DNA of 64,000 bases from contig NZ_JACHND010000001.1 of the NCBI RefSeq assembly GCF_014205275.1, forward strand, positions 1,798,001 to 1,862,000. The letters are read 5' to 3'. The notes beneath the pieces are model-generated. The model did no database searches and was not told the origin of the DNA. It saw nothing but the letters and a program-made list of their open reading frames with translations. Below are positions 1-8,418 of this stretch, piece by piece; position 1 is the stretch's first letter, and each line of letters starts with the position of its first letter. This DNA is from Sphaerisporangium siamense. GTDB taxonomy: Bacteria; Actinomycetota; Actinomycetes; Streptosporangiales; Streptosporangiaceae. A program made the position numbers and the translations under genes.

Positions 1-708
1 GCAGGCGAAGCAGCCGCGGTCGACCTCGATCGTCTGGAGGACCTCGCCGCCCTCGCGGACGCGGACGCAGCGCTCGTTGCCGACGTCGGCGTACCAGACG
101 GCCCCCTCGGCGTCGAGGCAGATGCCGTCCGGGTGGTCGTCGCCGGTCTCGGCCCAGACGCGGCGGCCGGACAGGGAGCCGTCGGGCTCGATGGCGAAGG
201 CGGTGAGCCTGTTGCCGTAGGAGTCGGCGACGATCAACGTGGCGCCGTCCGGTGTGACCGCCATGCCGTTGGGGAAGGCGATGTCGCCGGCGACCTGGCG
301 CGCCGAGCCGTCCGGGGCGACGTGCACGACGGTGCCGGGGGCGAACGCCTCGCCGGTGCCCATGGCGAAGCCGATGCGGTTGACGTAGACGTGGCCGCCC
401 GGGGCGACGGCGATGTCGTTCCAGTGGCGGCCGAGCCCGCTCAGGTCGGCGCGCGTGACCAGCGAGCCGTCCGGTTCCTGACGCAGCAGCAGCCCCCGCG
501 CGGAGTCGACGATCAGCAGCAGCCCATCGGTGTCCCGGGCCGTGCAGAGCGGGAGGGACTCGACGCGGGCCACCACCTCGCGCGCGCCGTCGAGGCCGAG
601 CGCGATCACCTCGTGCGCCGTCCAGTCCGAGAAGTACAGGCGCCCGTCGTGCCAGTGCGGCGACTCGACCAGGCCAAGGCCGGTGAGCCGTGTACGGGGT
701 GGGGACAT
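1..708 (-). CDS. SMP-30/gluconolactonase/LRE family protein (3' end cut by window edge)
   Basis: Reading from an ATG at 708 downwards gives 236 residues without a stop to the window edge, so the C-terminus is missing. The protein shows the repeated beta-propeller pattern of the SMP-30/gluconolactonase family: ESPHWHDGRLYFSD near residues 15-28, RHWNDIAVAPGGHVYVN in the middle, then FPNGMAVTPDG and DHPDGICLDAEGAVWYAD. In this family the Glu of the first motif, the Asn of the second and third and the Asp of the last bind a divalent metal, and all are visible here. Typical members are about 280-300 residues and hydrolyse sugar lactones or similar esters. AGGAG lies just before the ATG. It is transcribed away from the phosphotriesterase pair, with a decayed permease remnant between. 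The substrate cannot be read from sequence. Confidence 0.9.
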   Translation of the reverse strand, partial: MSPPRTRLTGLGLVESPHWHDGRLYFSDWTAHEVIALGLDGAREVVARVESLPLCTARDTDGLLLIVDSARGLLLRQEPDGSLVTRADLSGLGRHWNDIAVAPGGHVYVNRIGFAMGTGEAFAPGTVVHVAPDGSARQVAGDIAFPNGMAVTPDGATLIVADSYGNRLTAFAIEPDGSLSGRRVWAETGDDHPDGICLDAEGAVWYADVGNERCVRVREGGEVLQTIEVDRGCFAC

Positions 709-984
709 CGGAGGGCTCCTTCGGCGACGGGGTGATCGGCTGTACAGGCCGACGCGGGCTCCGGCCGTGCAGCACGGTACGCGACCGGTGCGACAGTTCC
801 GGGGCGTCGCCGCCCGGGCGGGAGGGCCGGTCGCGTTCGGTGACGCGGGCATATGGCGGTGTCCCTTCGATCGGGTACACCTGTTGGTTTGCCGATGAGC
901 GGATTTTGTTCGCGGCCACCCGCATCCGTCTTCCACGGCGGCGCGCTTCGGACGGCGGGCGCGGCTCGGTCGTCCGGTCGCAGG

Positions 985-1167
985 GCGATCGCGGTGTCCC
1001 CCGCCCTGGACGCGCTGCTCCCCGTCAGCGCGGGCCGCAACCTGCTGCTCGACCCGGCCGGCGACGACCTCACGGCGGGCCCGTGGCACCCTGCGGCCGT
1101 GCTCGTCGCCTGGCCGCTGATCGCCACGCTGGCGGCCGGTGTCCTCCTCGCCCGCCGCGACGCCTGA
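985..1167 (+). pseudogene. remnant of ABC-2 type transporter permease C-terminus
   Basis: The frame ending at the TGA of 1165-1167 encodes about 60 residues typical of the last part of an ABC-2 permease: SPALDALLPVSAGRNLL, a Gly-Pro-Trp-His turn, one hydrophobic segment and the usual closing LLARRDA. The roughly 45 codons upstream in the same frame (from 853) do not look like transporter, and no other membrane segments or ATPase gene are nearby. It is therefore best read as the surviving 3' end of a deleted permease gene. The remaining intergenic DNA between 709 and 1266 holds a weak GGTGT/ACACC inverted repeat at 858-881 and nothing else I can support. Confidence 0.55.
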
Positions 1168-1233
1168 CGCGCCACCGTTCGGACGCCGTCGCCCGTCCAT
1201 GGGGAGGTGGAGAGCAAGAGAGGCCGTCGATAA

Positions 1234-1245
1234 ATCATATATGAT
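1234..1245. promoter_or_regulatory. 12-bp perfect palindrome, probable repressor operator
   Basis: ATCATATATGAT is a perfect palindrome in an AT-rich island that ends 21 bases before the GTG of the first phosphotriesterase gene. Its AT-rich character in very G+C-rich DNA and its place over the likely promoter suggest a GntR-like or similar operator. No regulator gene is adjacent, so the assignment is inference. Confidence 0.5.
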
Positions 1246-1266
1246 CTTGTATGTTAAGTTGCCGGG

Positions 1267-2424
1267 GTGTCCAGTATCGACTCCAGTGCAGAGGCCGTGC
1301 GGACGGATGTGCCGCAGGGAGTGGTCGTCACCGTCACCGGTGAGGTGGCGCCGGGTTCGCTCGGCGTCGTGCTTCCCCATGAGCATCTTCTGAGTGATTT
1401 CGGCACGCCCGGTGATTCCGCCGAGGCGTGGGAGGCCGTGGGGCGGGTCCGGCCCACCGCCGCCGGTCGGCTTCGGCTGTACGAGGCGCCGCTGACCATG
1501 GACCTGCTCGGTGAGATCGGCCTCGGCGCGCCCAACAGGGACGACTGGCTGCTCGGGGACCAGGACCTCGCCGCCCGCGAGCTCGCCGCGTTCAAGGCGG
1601 CAGGCGGCGGCACGCTCGTGGACGTCACGAGCGCCGGCCTCGGACGGGACCCGGCCGGGCTGCGCCGCGTCTCCGAGGCGAGCGGCGTGGCCGTCGTCAT
1701 GGGCACGGGGTGGTACCACCCGGCATGGGTACGAGGACGCCTGCTCGCCCGCGAAGCCGGTCAGGCGGACGGCCCCGCTGCGTCCGGCGACCACGTGCCG
1801 GACGTCGAGCGCCTCACCGAAGAGATCGTCCGGGACCTCACCGAGGGCGTGGACGGGGTGCGGGCGGGGATCATCGGGGAGATCGCGGCCCTCGACCCGG
1901 ACGAGCCCGCCGAGCGCGCGGTGCTGGTCGCGGCGGCGCGGGCGTCGGCGGCCACCGGCGCGGCGATCTCGATCGACCGTTCCGAGGCCGCCGCCACGCA
2001 GCAGCGCGTCCTGGACGTGCTGGCCGGCGAGGGCGCCGACCTCACCCGCGTCGCGGTCGGGCACTGCGACGCCCTGTCCTCCAGCCCGGACGCGCTGGAA
2101 CCGCTCCTCGCGCGCGGGGTGTACGTGCAGTTCGACCAGCTCGGACGGCTTCCCACGGTGCTGAGCGTGTCCGACGACCAGGACGTCGCCGCCGCCGTGG
2201 TGGAACTGGCCCGCCGCGGCCACGCCGGCCGCCTCCTGCTCTCACAGGACGTGTCCGCCAAGTCGCACCTCCACGCGTACGGCGGTGGCGGCTACGGCTT
2301 CCTCCTCCGGCAGTTCGTCCCGTTCCTGAAGATGCTCGGAGCCGACGACGCGCTCATCGAGGCCGTCACCACCGCCAACCCGAGGCGACTCCTCACCATC
2401 CCGACCCCGAAGGCAGACTCGTGA
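1267..2424 (+). CDS. phosphotriesterase-family amidohydrolase, first of pair (metal ligand changed)
   Basis: 385 residues from a GTG at 1267, which lies shortly after an AT-rich promoter island. The start of the TIM-barrel carries the HxH motif (His38-Glu39-His40), the fourth strand has Glu205 in GIIGEIA where many family members have a bridging Glu or carboxylated Lys, and VAVGHCDA supplies the sixth-strand His. The eighth-strand Asp is present in LSQDVSAK. The fifth-strand position reads ISIDRS (Asp237) where the downstream paralogue has TFHVGG, so one expected His metal ligand is absent. Family members hydrolyse organophosphate triesters or lactones. The stop overlaps the start of the next gene by four bases (GTGA), so the two are co-translated and may work together. 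Confidence 0.85.
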   Translation: MSSIDSSAEAVRTDVPQGVVVTVTGEVAPGSLGVVLPHEHLLSDFGTPGDSAEAWEAVGRVRPTAAGRLRLYEAPLTMDLLGEIGLGAPNRDDWLLGDQDLAARELAAFKAAGGGTLVDVTSAGLGRDPAGLRRVSEASGVAVVMGTGWYHPAWVRGRLLAREAGQADGPAASGDHVPDVERLTEEIVRDLTEGVDGVRAGIIGEIAALDPDEPAERAVLVAAARASAATGAAISIDRSEAAATQQRVLDVLAGEGADLTRVAVGHCDALSSSPDALEPLLARGVYVQFDQLGRLPTVLSVSDDQDVAAAVVELARRGHAGRLLLSQDVSAKSHLHAYGGGGYGFLLRQFVPFLKMLGADDALIEAVTTANPRRLLTIPTPKADS

Positions 2425-3491
2425 GCCGCTACCCCTTCGAGATCCCGGACATCGCCGGCAAGGCTCTCACCGTCACGGGCCCCGTGGACCCGTCGACGCT
2501 GGGGCAGACGCTCATGCACGAGCACGTCTTCGTCGACCTGCGACGGCCGCCGCGGTTCCGCCGTCCCGGCGAGGACTCCGCCGAGGCCGCCGAGCCGCTG
2601 ACGCTGGCCTCCCTTGCGCGCACCCGCCACGGCACGCCCAACGCCGACAACGACATGATGGGCGACTTCGACGAGCTGCTCCCGGAGGTGCTGGCCTTCG
2701 CGCACGCCGGCGGCGGCACGATCGTCGAGGTCTCCTCCATCGGGATCGGCAGGGACCCCGAGGGCCTCCTGCGGCTCTCCCGGGCGAGCGGCCTCAACAT
2801 CGTCATGGGCGGAGGCTGGTACACCCCCGTCTTCCACCCGGTGGACATGGACGAGCGCGGTGTGGACGAGCTCGCCGACATCATCGTGCGGGACATCGTC
2901 GTCGGGGCCGACGGGACCGGCGTGCGCTCGGGCATCATCGGCGAGGTCGCCGCGGAGACGGCGCCGCTGACCGACAACGAGCTCAAGAGCGTGCGCGCGA
3001 GCGCACGGGCCGGCAGGATCACCGGCGCTCCCATCACCTTCCACGTGGGAGGCAGGGGCGAGGACAAGTTCCAGGTGCTCGACATCGTGGAGGAGGAGGG
3101 CGTCGCGCCGTCCAGCGTCGTCTTCGGGCACGCCGGGGAGATCCTGACGAACCCGTCGCTCGGCGAGCGCCTCCTCAAGCGCGGCGTCTTCGTTGAGTTC
3201 GACTTCCTGGCCTCGCCCGGCAGCCCCTGGGGCCACCTGTTCCTCACCAGCGACCACAAGACCGCCCGAGGCATCGCGGACCTGGTCGAACAGGGCTACG
3301 CACGCCAGATCGTGCTCGGCCACGACGTGTGCATGAAGATCCAGCTCAAGAAGTACGGCGGCAAGGGGTACGACTACATCTCCCGCCACTTCCTGCCGGC
3401 GCTGCGCCGCCTCGGCGTCTCCGACGAGGCCATCCACACGATCATGGTGGAGAACCCGGCCCGGGCGCTGACCTTCGCCAAGCCCGCCTGA
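2421..3491 (+). CDS. phosphotriesterase-family amidohydrolase, second of pair
   Basis: 356 residues starting at a GTG that overlaps the previous stop by four bases; this start places the conserved HEH at residues 33-35, as expected for the family. All usual metal positions are visible: His33 and His35, Glu175 in GIIGEVA, His208 in TFHVGG, the VFGHAGE His, and the Asp of LGHDVCMK. The ending KKYGGKGYDYISRHFLP is a signature of phosphotriesterase-related proteins that often act on lactones. It is clearly a paralogue of the upstream gene but keeps the full ligand set, so it is the more likely active enzyme. The natural substrate is unknown. Confidence 0.9.
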   Translation: MSRYPFEIPDIAGKALTVTGPVDPSTLGQTLMHEHVFVDLRRPPRFRRPGEDSAEAAEPLTLASLARTRHGTPNADNDMMGDFDELLPEVLAFAHAGGGTIVEVSSIGIGRDPEGLLRLSRASGLNIVMGGGWYTPVFHPVDMDERGVDELADIIVRDIVVGADGTGVRSGIIGEVAAETAPLTDNELKSVRASARAGRITGAPITFHVGGRGEDKFQVLDIVEEEGVAPSSVVFGHAGEILTNPSLGERLLKRGVFVEFDFLASPGSPWGHLFLTSDHKTARGIADLVEQGYARQIVLGHDVCMKIQLKKYGGKGYDYISRHFLPALRRLGVSDEAIHTIMVENPARALTFAKPA

Positions 3492-3612
3492 CGCGGGCGG
3501 GCGGCGGGGTTCGGGGGCCGCTCGACGTTCCCGGCGGCGGCGCCGTCCACACGCGCCACCGGCGCCGCTGACACCCCGGGCCGAATCCGCGTGCGGGGAG
3601 CGGCGCCGTCGC

Positions 3613-3618
3613 TATCTT
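3613..3618 (+). promoter_or_regulatory. -10 element for leaderless transcript
   Basis: TATCTT followed by seven bases and then the ATG at 3626, with no Shine-Dalgarno sequence. This spacing is the usual sign of a leaderless actinobacterial mRNA and decides the start of the next gene. Confidence 0.55.
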
Positions 3619-3625
3619 GAGCCCC

Positions 3626-3982
3626 ATGAGCGTGAGGACGCGGGCGTACTGCGAGCGCGGGGACAGCGTGGAGGACCCGACCTCGGAGGACCTGGGACGG
3701 CTGGTGAGCGGGCTGACGCGCTCCAACCGGTTCGTCATCGTCGAGCGGCTCGACGCCGCGAACTCCGAGTACTACATGCAGGCGTACCTGCGCGACGACG
3801 GGGCGTACTGGCTGGAGTACCGCAACGGCGGCGCGGACACCCACTTCCAGACCACCTGCCTCACCCCGCAGGTGCTCAAGCGGGTCTTCACGATGTGGCG
3901 CTACAGCATGCCCGGCTGGCTGGACTGGTTCGTCTGGCAACCCTGGTTCCACGACCCGGACGCCCGTGACAGCGGCGTCTGA
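3626..3982 (+). CDS. hypothetical protein, tryptophan-rich C-terminus
   Basis: 118 residues; function not recognised. The start is set by the leaderless promoter element TATCTT seven bases before the ATG; a TTG nine bases upstream is possible but falls inside that element. The protein is soluble, with no signal peptide. The N-terminal third is acidic and polar, the middle reads SEYYMQAYLRDDGAYWLEY with a YRNGG turn, and the end is rich in Trp (MPGWLDWFVWQPWF). Short sheet-rich actinobacterial proteins of this kind are common and mostly unstudied, some annotated as immunity-like, but I cannot assign it. It stands alone between the phosphotriesterase pair and a secreted protein. Confidence 0.75.
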   Translation: MSVRTRAYCERGDSVEDPTSEDLGRLVSGLTRSNRFVIVERLDAANSEYYMQAYLRDDGAYWLEYRNGGADTHFQTTCLTPQVLKRVFTMWRYSMPGWLDWFVWQPWFHDPDARDSGV

Positions 3983-4006
3983 CCACATTCCGCGCGGACG
4001 TGGTCA
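3980..4006. terminator. stem-loop after the 3626 gene
   Basis: TGACCAC at 3980-3986 pairs with GTGGTCA at 4000-4006, and the 13-base spacer contains the self-complementary CCGCGCGG. It begins at the stop codon of the preceding gene. No U-tract follows, so it may be a weak terminator or an operator for the downstream gene. Confidence 0.4.
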
Positions 4007-4023
4007 AATGGGTGAGCGGTTCG

Positions 4024-4056
4024 GGTAACCCTGTGTTCATCGGGTCGTCATCGTGG
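4024..4056 (+). promoter_or_regulatory. candidate PHO box (three 11-bp direct-repeat units)
   Basis: Three consecutive 11-mers, GGTAACCCTGT, GTTCATCGGGT and CGTCATCGTGG, each match most positions of the actinobacterial PhoP direct-repeat unit G(G/T)TCAYYYR(G/C)G. They lie directly upstream of the Shine-Dalgarno of the secreted choice-of-anchor I gene, a family related to phosphate-scavenging exoproteins. This is by-eye matching only. Confidence 0.4.
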
Positions 4057-4095
4057 AGAGGAAGGGCCGTCGTGCGAGGTCACGAGGATGGGCGC

Positions 4096-5679
4096 ATGCA
4101 CCCCAGGAACCTTCTTCGGCCGGCCGTGGCCACGACGACGGCACTCTCGCTCGCCCTCGCGGTCGCCCCCGCGCGCGCGGACGCCCGGGACGGCGACCGG
4201 CGGGGCGGCCACGACGCGGCGATCAGCCTGAGCTTCCTCGGCCGGTTCGCCACCGGCGCGGCCGGCACCGGGGCGTCGGAGATCACCGCCTACGACGCCG
4301 CGACCCGGCGGGTGTTCGTGGTGAACGCCCAGGACGGCACGATCGACGTCCTCGACATCAGCGACCCGCGCGCCCCGCGCAAGGTCACCTCGCTGGCCGC
4401 CTCCGGCGCCAACAGCGTCGCGGTGCGGGACGGCCTGGTCGCCGTGGCCCGGCAGGCGGAGAGCAAGACGGCCCCGGGGACGGTCACGCTGTTCCGGGCG
4501 CGCACGGGCCAGAAGCTTAAGGACTTCACCGTCGGCGCGCTGCCCGACATGGTGACGTTCAGCCCGGACGGACGCCGGCTCGTCGTCGCCAACGAAGGCG
4601 AGCCCGCGTCCTACTGCGAGGGCGCCGCCGACGACCCTGAGGGGTCGGTCAGCGTCATCGACCTGCGCCGGGGCGTCGTGCGCACCGCCGGCTTCCACGC
4701 CTTCGACGGCCAGGCGGACCGGCTGCGCGCCGCGGGGGTGCGCGTCTCGGGGCCGGGCGCGAGCGTGGCGCGGGACCTGGAGCCCGAGTACGTCACGATC
4801 GAGGGCGACACCGCGTGGGTGACGCTGCAGGAGAACAACGCGGTGGCGATCGTCGACCTCGACCGCGCGAAGGTCGAGCGCATCGTGCCGCTGGGCCTGA
4901 AGGACTGGGGCGCGGCCGGCATTGACGCCTCCGACAAGGACGGCAAGATCGACATCCGGCCCCGCCCGGGGCTGAAGGGCCTGTACATGCCCGACGCGAT
5001 CGCGCACTTCCGCTCGCGGGGCCGCACCTACCTGGTCACGGCCAACGAGGGCGACGGGCGCGACTGGCCCTGCCACGCGGACGAGGCCCGGGTCAAGAGC
5101 CTGAACCTGTCCGCGGCGGCGTTCCCCGACGCGGCCCGGCTCAAGAAGGACGAGGAGCTCGGCCGTCTCAACGTGGTCACCGACTCGCCCAAGGACGCCT
5201 CCGGCGCGTACACCGAGCTGCACGCCCTGGGCGGCCGGTCGATCTCCGTGCGCTCCGAGAGCGGCGACCTCGTGTGGGACTCGGGGGACGAGCTCGAACG
5301 CCTGATCGCCCGCGAGCTGCCCGCCGAGTTCAACGCCGACAACGAGGAGAACGGCTCCTTCGACGGTCGGAGCGACAACAAGGGGCCCGAGCCCGAGGGC
5401 GTCGCGGTCGGCCAGGTCGGCGGGCGGACCTACGCGTTCGCCGGGCTGGAGCGGGTGGGCGGCGTCGTCGCCTACGACCTGTCCGACCCGCGCCGCCCCG
5501 TCCTGGCCGGCTACCTCAACACCCGCGACTTCGCCGGGTCGGTCGAGGACGGCACCGCGGGCGACGTCGGCCCCGAAGGCGTGCTGTTCGTCCCCGCCGC
5601 CGACAGCCCGACCCGCCGGCCGCTGCTCGTCGTCGGCCACGAGGTGAGCGGCACCACCGCCGTCTACGAGATCCGCTGA
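4096..5679 (+). CDS. secreted choice-of-anchor I family protein
   Basis: 527 residues with an N-terminal signal peptide (basic start, hydrophobic run about residues 9-25, Ala-rich cleavage region), so the product is exported. The body is a beta-propeller-like fold of the choice-of-anchor I/YncE type: repeated EITAYDAATRRVFVVN, PDMVTFSPDGRRLVVANEGE, YLVTANEGDGRDW and KGPEPEGVAVG units, and a closing LVVGHEVSGTTAVYEI. Relatives are found alone or fused to alkaline phosphatase domains; no phosphatase domain is visible here. A GTG at 4072 with a strong AGAGGAAGG Shine-Dalgarno six bases upstream is an equally plausible start and would add eight residues. Candidate Pho-box repeats precede it, suggesting phosphate control. 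It converges with the regulator gene downstream. Confidence 0.85.
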   Translation: MHPRNLLRPAVATTTALSLALAVAPARADARDGDRRGGHDAAISLSFLGRFATGAAGTGASEITAYDAATRRVFVVNAQDGTIDVLDISDPRAPRKVTSLAASGANSVAVRDGLVAVARQAESKTAPGTVTLFRARTGQKLKDFTVGALPDMVTFSPDGRRLVVANEGEPASYCEGAADDPEGSVSVIDLRRGVVRTAGFHAFDGQADRLRAAGVRVSGPGASVARDLEPEYVTIEGDTAWVTLQENNAVAIVDLDRAKVERIVPLGLKDWGAAGIDASDKDGKIDIRPRPGLKGLYMPDAIAHFRSRGRTYLVTANEGDGRDWPCHADEARVKSLNLSAAAFPDAARLKKDEELGRLNVVTDSPKDASGAYTELHALGGRSISVRSESGDLVWDSGDELERLIARELPAEFNADNEENGSFDGRSDNKGPEPEGVAVGQVGGRTYAFAGLERVGGVVAYDLSDPRRPVLAGYLNTRDFAGSVEDGTAGDVGPEGVLFVPAADSPTRRPLLVVGHEVSGTTAVYEIR

Positions 5680-5692
5680 CCGCCCGCACGGG

Positions 5693-8125
5693 TCACGGGC
5701 CGCCGCCCGCCGGAGGCGGCCCGTCCCCGGCCTGGATCTTCTGGATCAGGTCGCGGGCCGAGTCGGCCCGCGGATCGCCGAGCTCGTCGAAGATCGCCAT
5801 CGCCTCCGACAGTACCCGGTACGCCTCCTCGGCCTGGCCGTCGTGGAAGAGGCTCTCGCCGAGGCGAAAGAGGGTCCGTACCTCGTTGTCCCTGCTACCT
5901 CCGGCGTGGCTGCTGGTCAGGGCCAGACGGTAGTAGTCGATGGCGCGGTCGTGCCGTCCGAGGCTCTGGTGGACGTCGCCGAGGCCGATCAGGGCGGCTC
6001 CGTTGCCCACCAGGTCGGGCCGGGTGTCGCGGTAGGTGGTCAGCGCCTCGTTGAGGTAGGCGATGGCTTCGTCCGTCCTGCCCGTGCTCTTGCACAGGTT
6101 CCCGAGGCCCACCAGGACATTGCCGCGGCCCCACTGCTCACCGAGCTCCTCCGCGGTGGCCAGGACCCTCCGGAACAGGCGTTCCGCCTCCTCGAAGCGC
6201 TGCTGCAGCGCGTAGGTCTCCGCCAGTTTGTGCAGGGCGCTGCCCTCACCCCAGCGGTAGCCGGTGGCCCGCCACAGTCCGGCCGCCTTCTGGAAGCAGG
6301 CGACGCTCTCGTCGAACCGATGGGCCTGCCAGTGGACGAGGCCGAGGCTGAAGAGGATCACCCCCTCGCCGTTCGGCTCCCCGGCCCGCCGTACGGCGGG
6401 CAGCGCGGGCTCCAGCAGGGCCATCCAGTCGGCCACCACGTACGCGCCCAGGTAGCAGGCGAACATCAGCGTGACGGGGATCTGCCAGGCCTCGTGCCCG
6501 CCCCTCTCGGCGGCACGCCGCGTCGCGGCGACGAGGTTGGCCCGTTCCGCGTCGCACCACCGCAGCGCGCCGGCGTGGTCGTCGAAGCGTTCCGGACGGC
6601 ACCCGGCCGGCGGCGGGGCCAGTGCGGGCTGGTAGGCGGCGGGAGACGGGGCCAGCATGCGGCTGACCGCGGCCGCCGAGTGCGCGTACCAGGCGATGAG
6701 CCGGTCCTCGGCCCGCCGGTGCTCCCCGTCCGCGTCGGCCGCGCGCTCGCGCTCCTCGGCCAGGACCTCACGGGCGTAACAGCGCAGCAGGTCGTGGAAG
6801 CGGTACCTGCCCTTGCCGGTCTCCTCCAGCAAGTGGGCTTGGGTCAGCCTGTCGAGGCGCCGCCGGGTCTCGGCCGGGCCGAGCCCGGCCAGCGCCTCGG
6901 CCGCCTGGGTGCTGATGTCGGGGCCCGGGTGGAGGGCGAGCAGCCGGAACAGCCGGGCGGCCTCCTCGGGCAGGTCCTGATAGGACAGGGCGAACGCGGT
7001 GCGCACCGACACGTCCTCGGTCTCCAGCACGCCGAGGCGTTCCTGCTCCACGGCCAGTTCGGCGGCCAGGTCGGCGAGCCCGTCGTGCGGGTGTATCGCG
7101 ATGCGCTCGGCCGCGATGCGCAGCGCGAGCGGCAGGCAGGCGCACATCCGGGCGATCTCGGCGACGGCCTCCGGCTCGGCCGCCGTACGTTCGGTGCCCA
7201 CGATCTGCCGCAGCAGCTCGTGCGCCTCGGCCGCCGACAGCAGGTCCACCGGAAGGGGGTGCGCGCCCTCCTGCACGATGAGGCCGGTCAGCCGGGTGCG
7301 GCTGGTGACGATCGCCATGGATCCGGGGGACGCCGGGAGCAGCGGCCGCACCTGGTGGACGGACGCCGCGTTGTCCAGCACGACGAGCGTGCGGCGTTTG
7401 TCCAGCAGCGAGCGGTACAGGCGCGCCCGGTCGTCCAGCAGGGGCGGGATGCCGTCCTTGGCCACGTTCAGCGCGCGGAGGAACCCTTCGAGGACGTCCT
7501 CGGGCGCGAGCGCGTCCCGGTCGCCGCCGCGCAGGTTGACGTACAGGCTTCCGTCGGGGAACGCGTCGCGGACCAGGTGCGCCCAGTGCAGCGCGAGCGC
7601 GGTCTTGCCGACTCCGGGGCTGCCGGAGACCGCGGCGATCACGACCGACGACGGGCGGGCGTCCTCGGGGCTCAGCAGAGCCGTGAGCTCGGCCATCTCG
7701 CGGCTTCTGCCGACGAACCCGCCGATGGCCGGCGGGAGCTGGCGGGGCACGGTGGCGGGGGACGCGGCGGCGGGCGGGCGTCCCACCTGACGGGCCCGGC
7801 GCGTGCTCAGCTCGGCGTAGCGCCGGCCGAGCCCTGCGGCGTCGCCCAGGTACGTGGGCAGGTCGCGGCCGTGCGCCCGCGCGTGGGTGAGGCAGGTGTC
7901 CACGAACGCGTCGAACTGCTCGCGGGTGGGCCAGGTGGGCTTCTCCTGGTGGATCAGCGCGCTGACCGTGGTCTTGGACAGGCCGGGGGCCGCGCGGCCG
8001 TTCCTGCCGCGGCGGTCGCGGCTGCGCCGTTCCATCTCGCGGACGCTGATGCCGGCCTGGTCGCGCAGCGCGCGCAGCAGGCTCGCCATCTCAAGACCGG
8101 GATCGGTTCTGCTGCCCCTGACCAT
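5693..8125 (-). CDS. HTH/NB-ARC/TPR (STAND) transcriptional regulator
   Basis: 810 residues starting at an ATG (8125) with AGGAG six bases upstream; an in-frame ATG eight codons earlier has no such signal. Residues 10-60 form an Xre-like helix-turn-helix (SLLRALRDQAGISVREMERR ... LSKTTVSALI). A Walker A motif, SGSPGVGKT, sits at about 167-175 after the typical FVGRSREMAEL, with LVVLDNA as Walker B and an IVTSRTRL sensor region, which marks the NB-ARC ATPase. From about residue 560 to the end there are TPR repeats (for example ALIGLGDVHQSLGRHDRAIDYY). Such proteins are ATP-dependent regulators related to AfsR but without the SARP-type DNA-binding domain. It is divergent from a small secreted protein that it could control. 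The target is unknown. Confidence 0.9.
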   Translation of the reverse strand: MVRGSRTDPGLEMASLLRALRDQAGISVREMERRSRDRRGRNGRAAPGLSKTTVSALIHQEKPTWPTREQFDAFVDTCLTHARAHGRDLPTYLGDAAGLGRRYAELSTRRARQVGRPPAAASPATVPRQLPPAIGGFVGRSREMAELTALLSPEDARPSSVVIAAVSGSPGVGKTALALHWAHLVRDAFPDGSLYVNLRGGDRDALAPEDVLEGFLRALNVAKDGIPPLLDDRARLYRSLLDKRRTLVVLDNAASVHQVRPLLPASPGSMAIVTSRTRLTGLIVQEGAHPLPVDLLSAAEAHELLRQIVGTERTAAEPEAVAEIARMCACLPLALRIAAERIAIHPHDGLADLAAELAVEQERLGVLETEDVSVRTAFALSYQDLPEEAARLFRLLALHPGPDISTQAAEALAGLGPAETRRRLDRLTQAHLLEETGKGRYRFHDLLRCYAREVLAEERERAADADGEHRRAEDRLIAWYAHSAAAVSRMLAPSPAAYQPALAPPPAGCRPERFDDHAGALRWCDAERANLVAATRRAAERGGHEAWQIPVTLMFACYLGAYVVADWMALLEPALPAVRRAGEPNGEGVILFSLGLVHWQAHRFDESVACFQKAAGLWRATGYRWGEGSALHKLAETYALQQRFEEAERLFRRVLATAEELGEQWGRGNVLVGLGNLCKSTGRTDEAIAYLNEALTTYRDTRPDLVGNGAALIGLGDVHQSLGRHDRAIDYYRLALTSSHAGGSRDNEVRTLFRLGESLFHDGQAEEAYRVLSEAMAIFDELGDPRADSARDLIQKIQAGDGPPPAGGGP
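5697..5722. terminator. hairpin between convergent genes
   Basis: GGGCCGCC at 5697-5704 and GGCGGCCC at 5715-5722 form an eight-base-pair stem with a ten-base loop just after the choice-of-anchor gene. It lies inside the last codons of the convergent regulator. There is no U-tract. Confidence 0.4.
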
Positions 8126-8418
8126 CGCGATCTCCTGGTCTCGGTACATGCCGTATCCGGATATTCCCCCTTTTCTCAGCGTAGATGAGTTTCAGATTCG
8201 CGCGAGTGTCATCGGAAATATGGCAGGCGCCTGGAAAAGATCGATATTTCGCCGGTCGTTCGTCCGTGAGTCCCGGCGGAGTGGCGGCAGGACGCGCGTC
8301 CGGGGCCTTTCACCTGCGCGGGCGCGAAAAGTGTCCGGAAGTGTCCGTGAACATATCCGGACGCGGGTGCGCCGGGGCTTCCTTGTAGTCCCGGACCTCC
8401 AGGAAAGGACGCGAGCCC

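Noticed and set aside
858-881. GGTGT/ACACC inverted repeat between SMP-30 and the permease remnant
   Set aside because: Arms of five bases with a 14-base gap are expected by chance here; mentioned only as part of the intergenic description.
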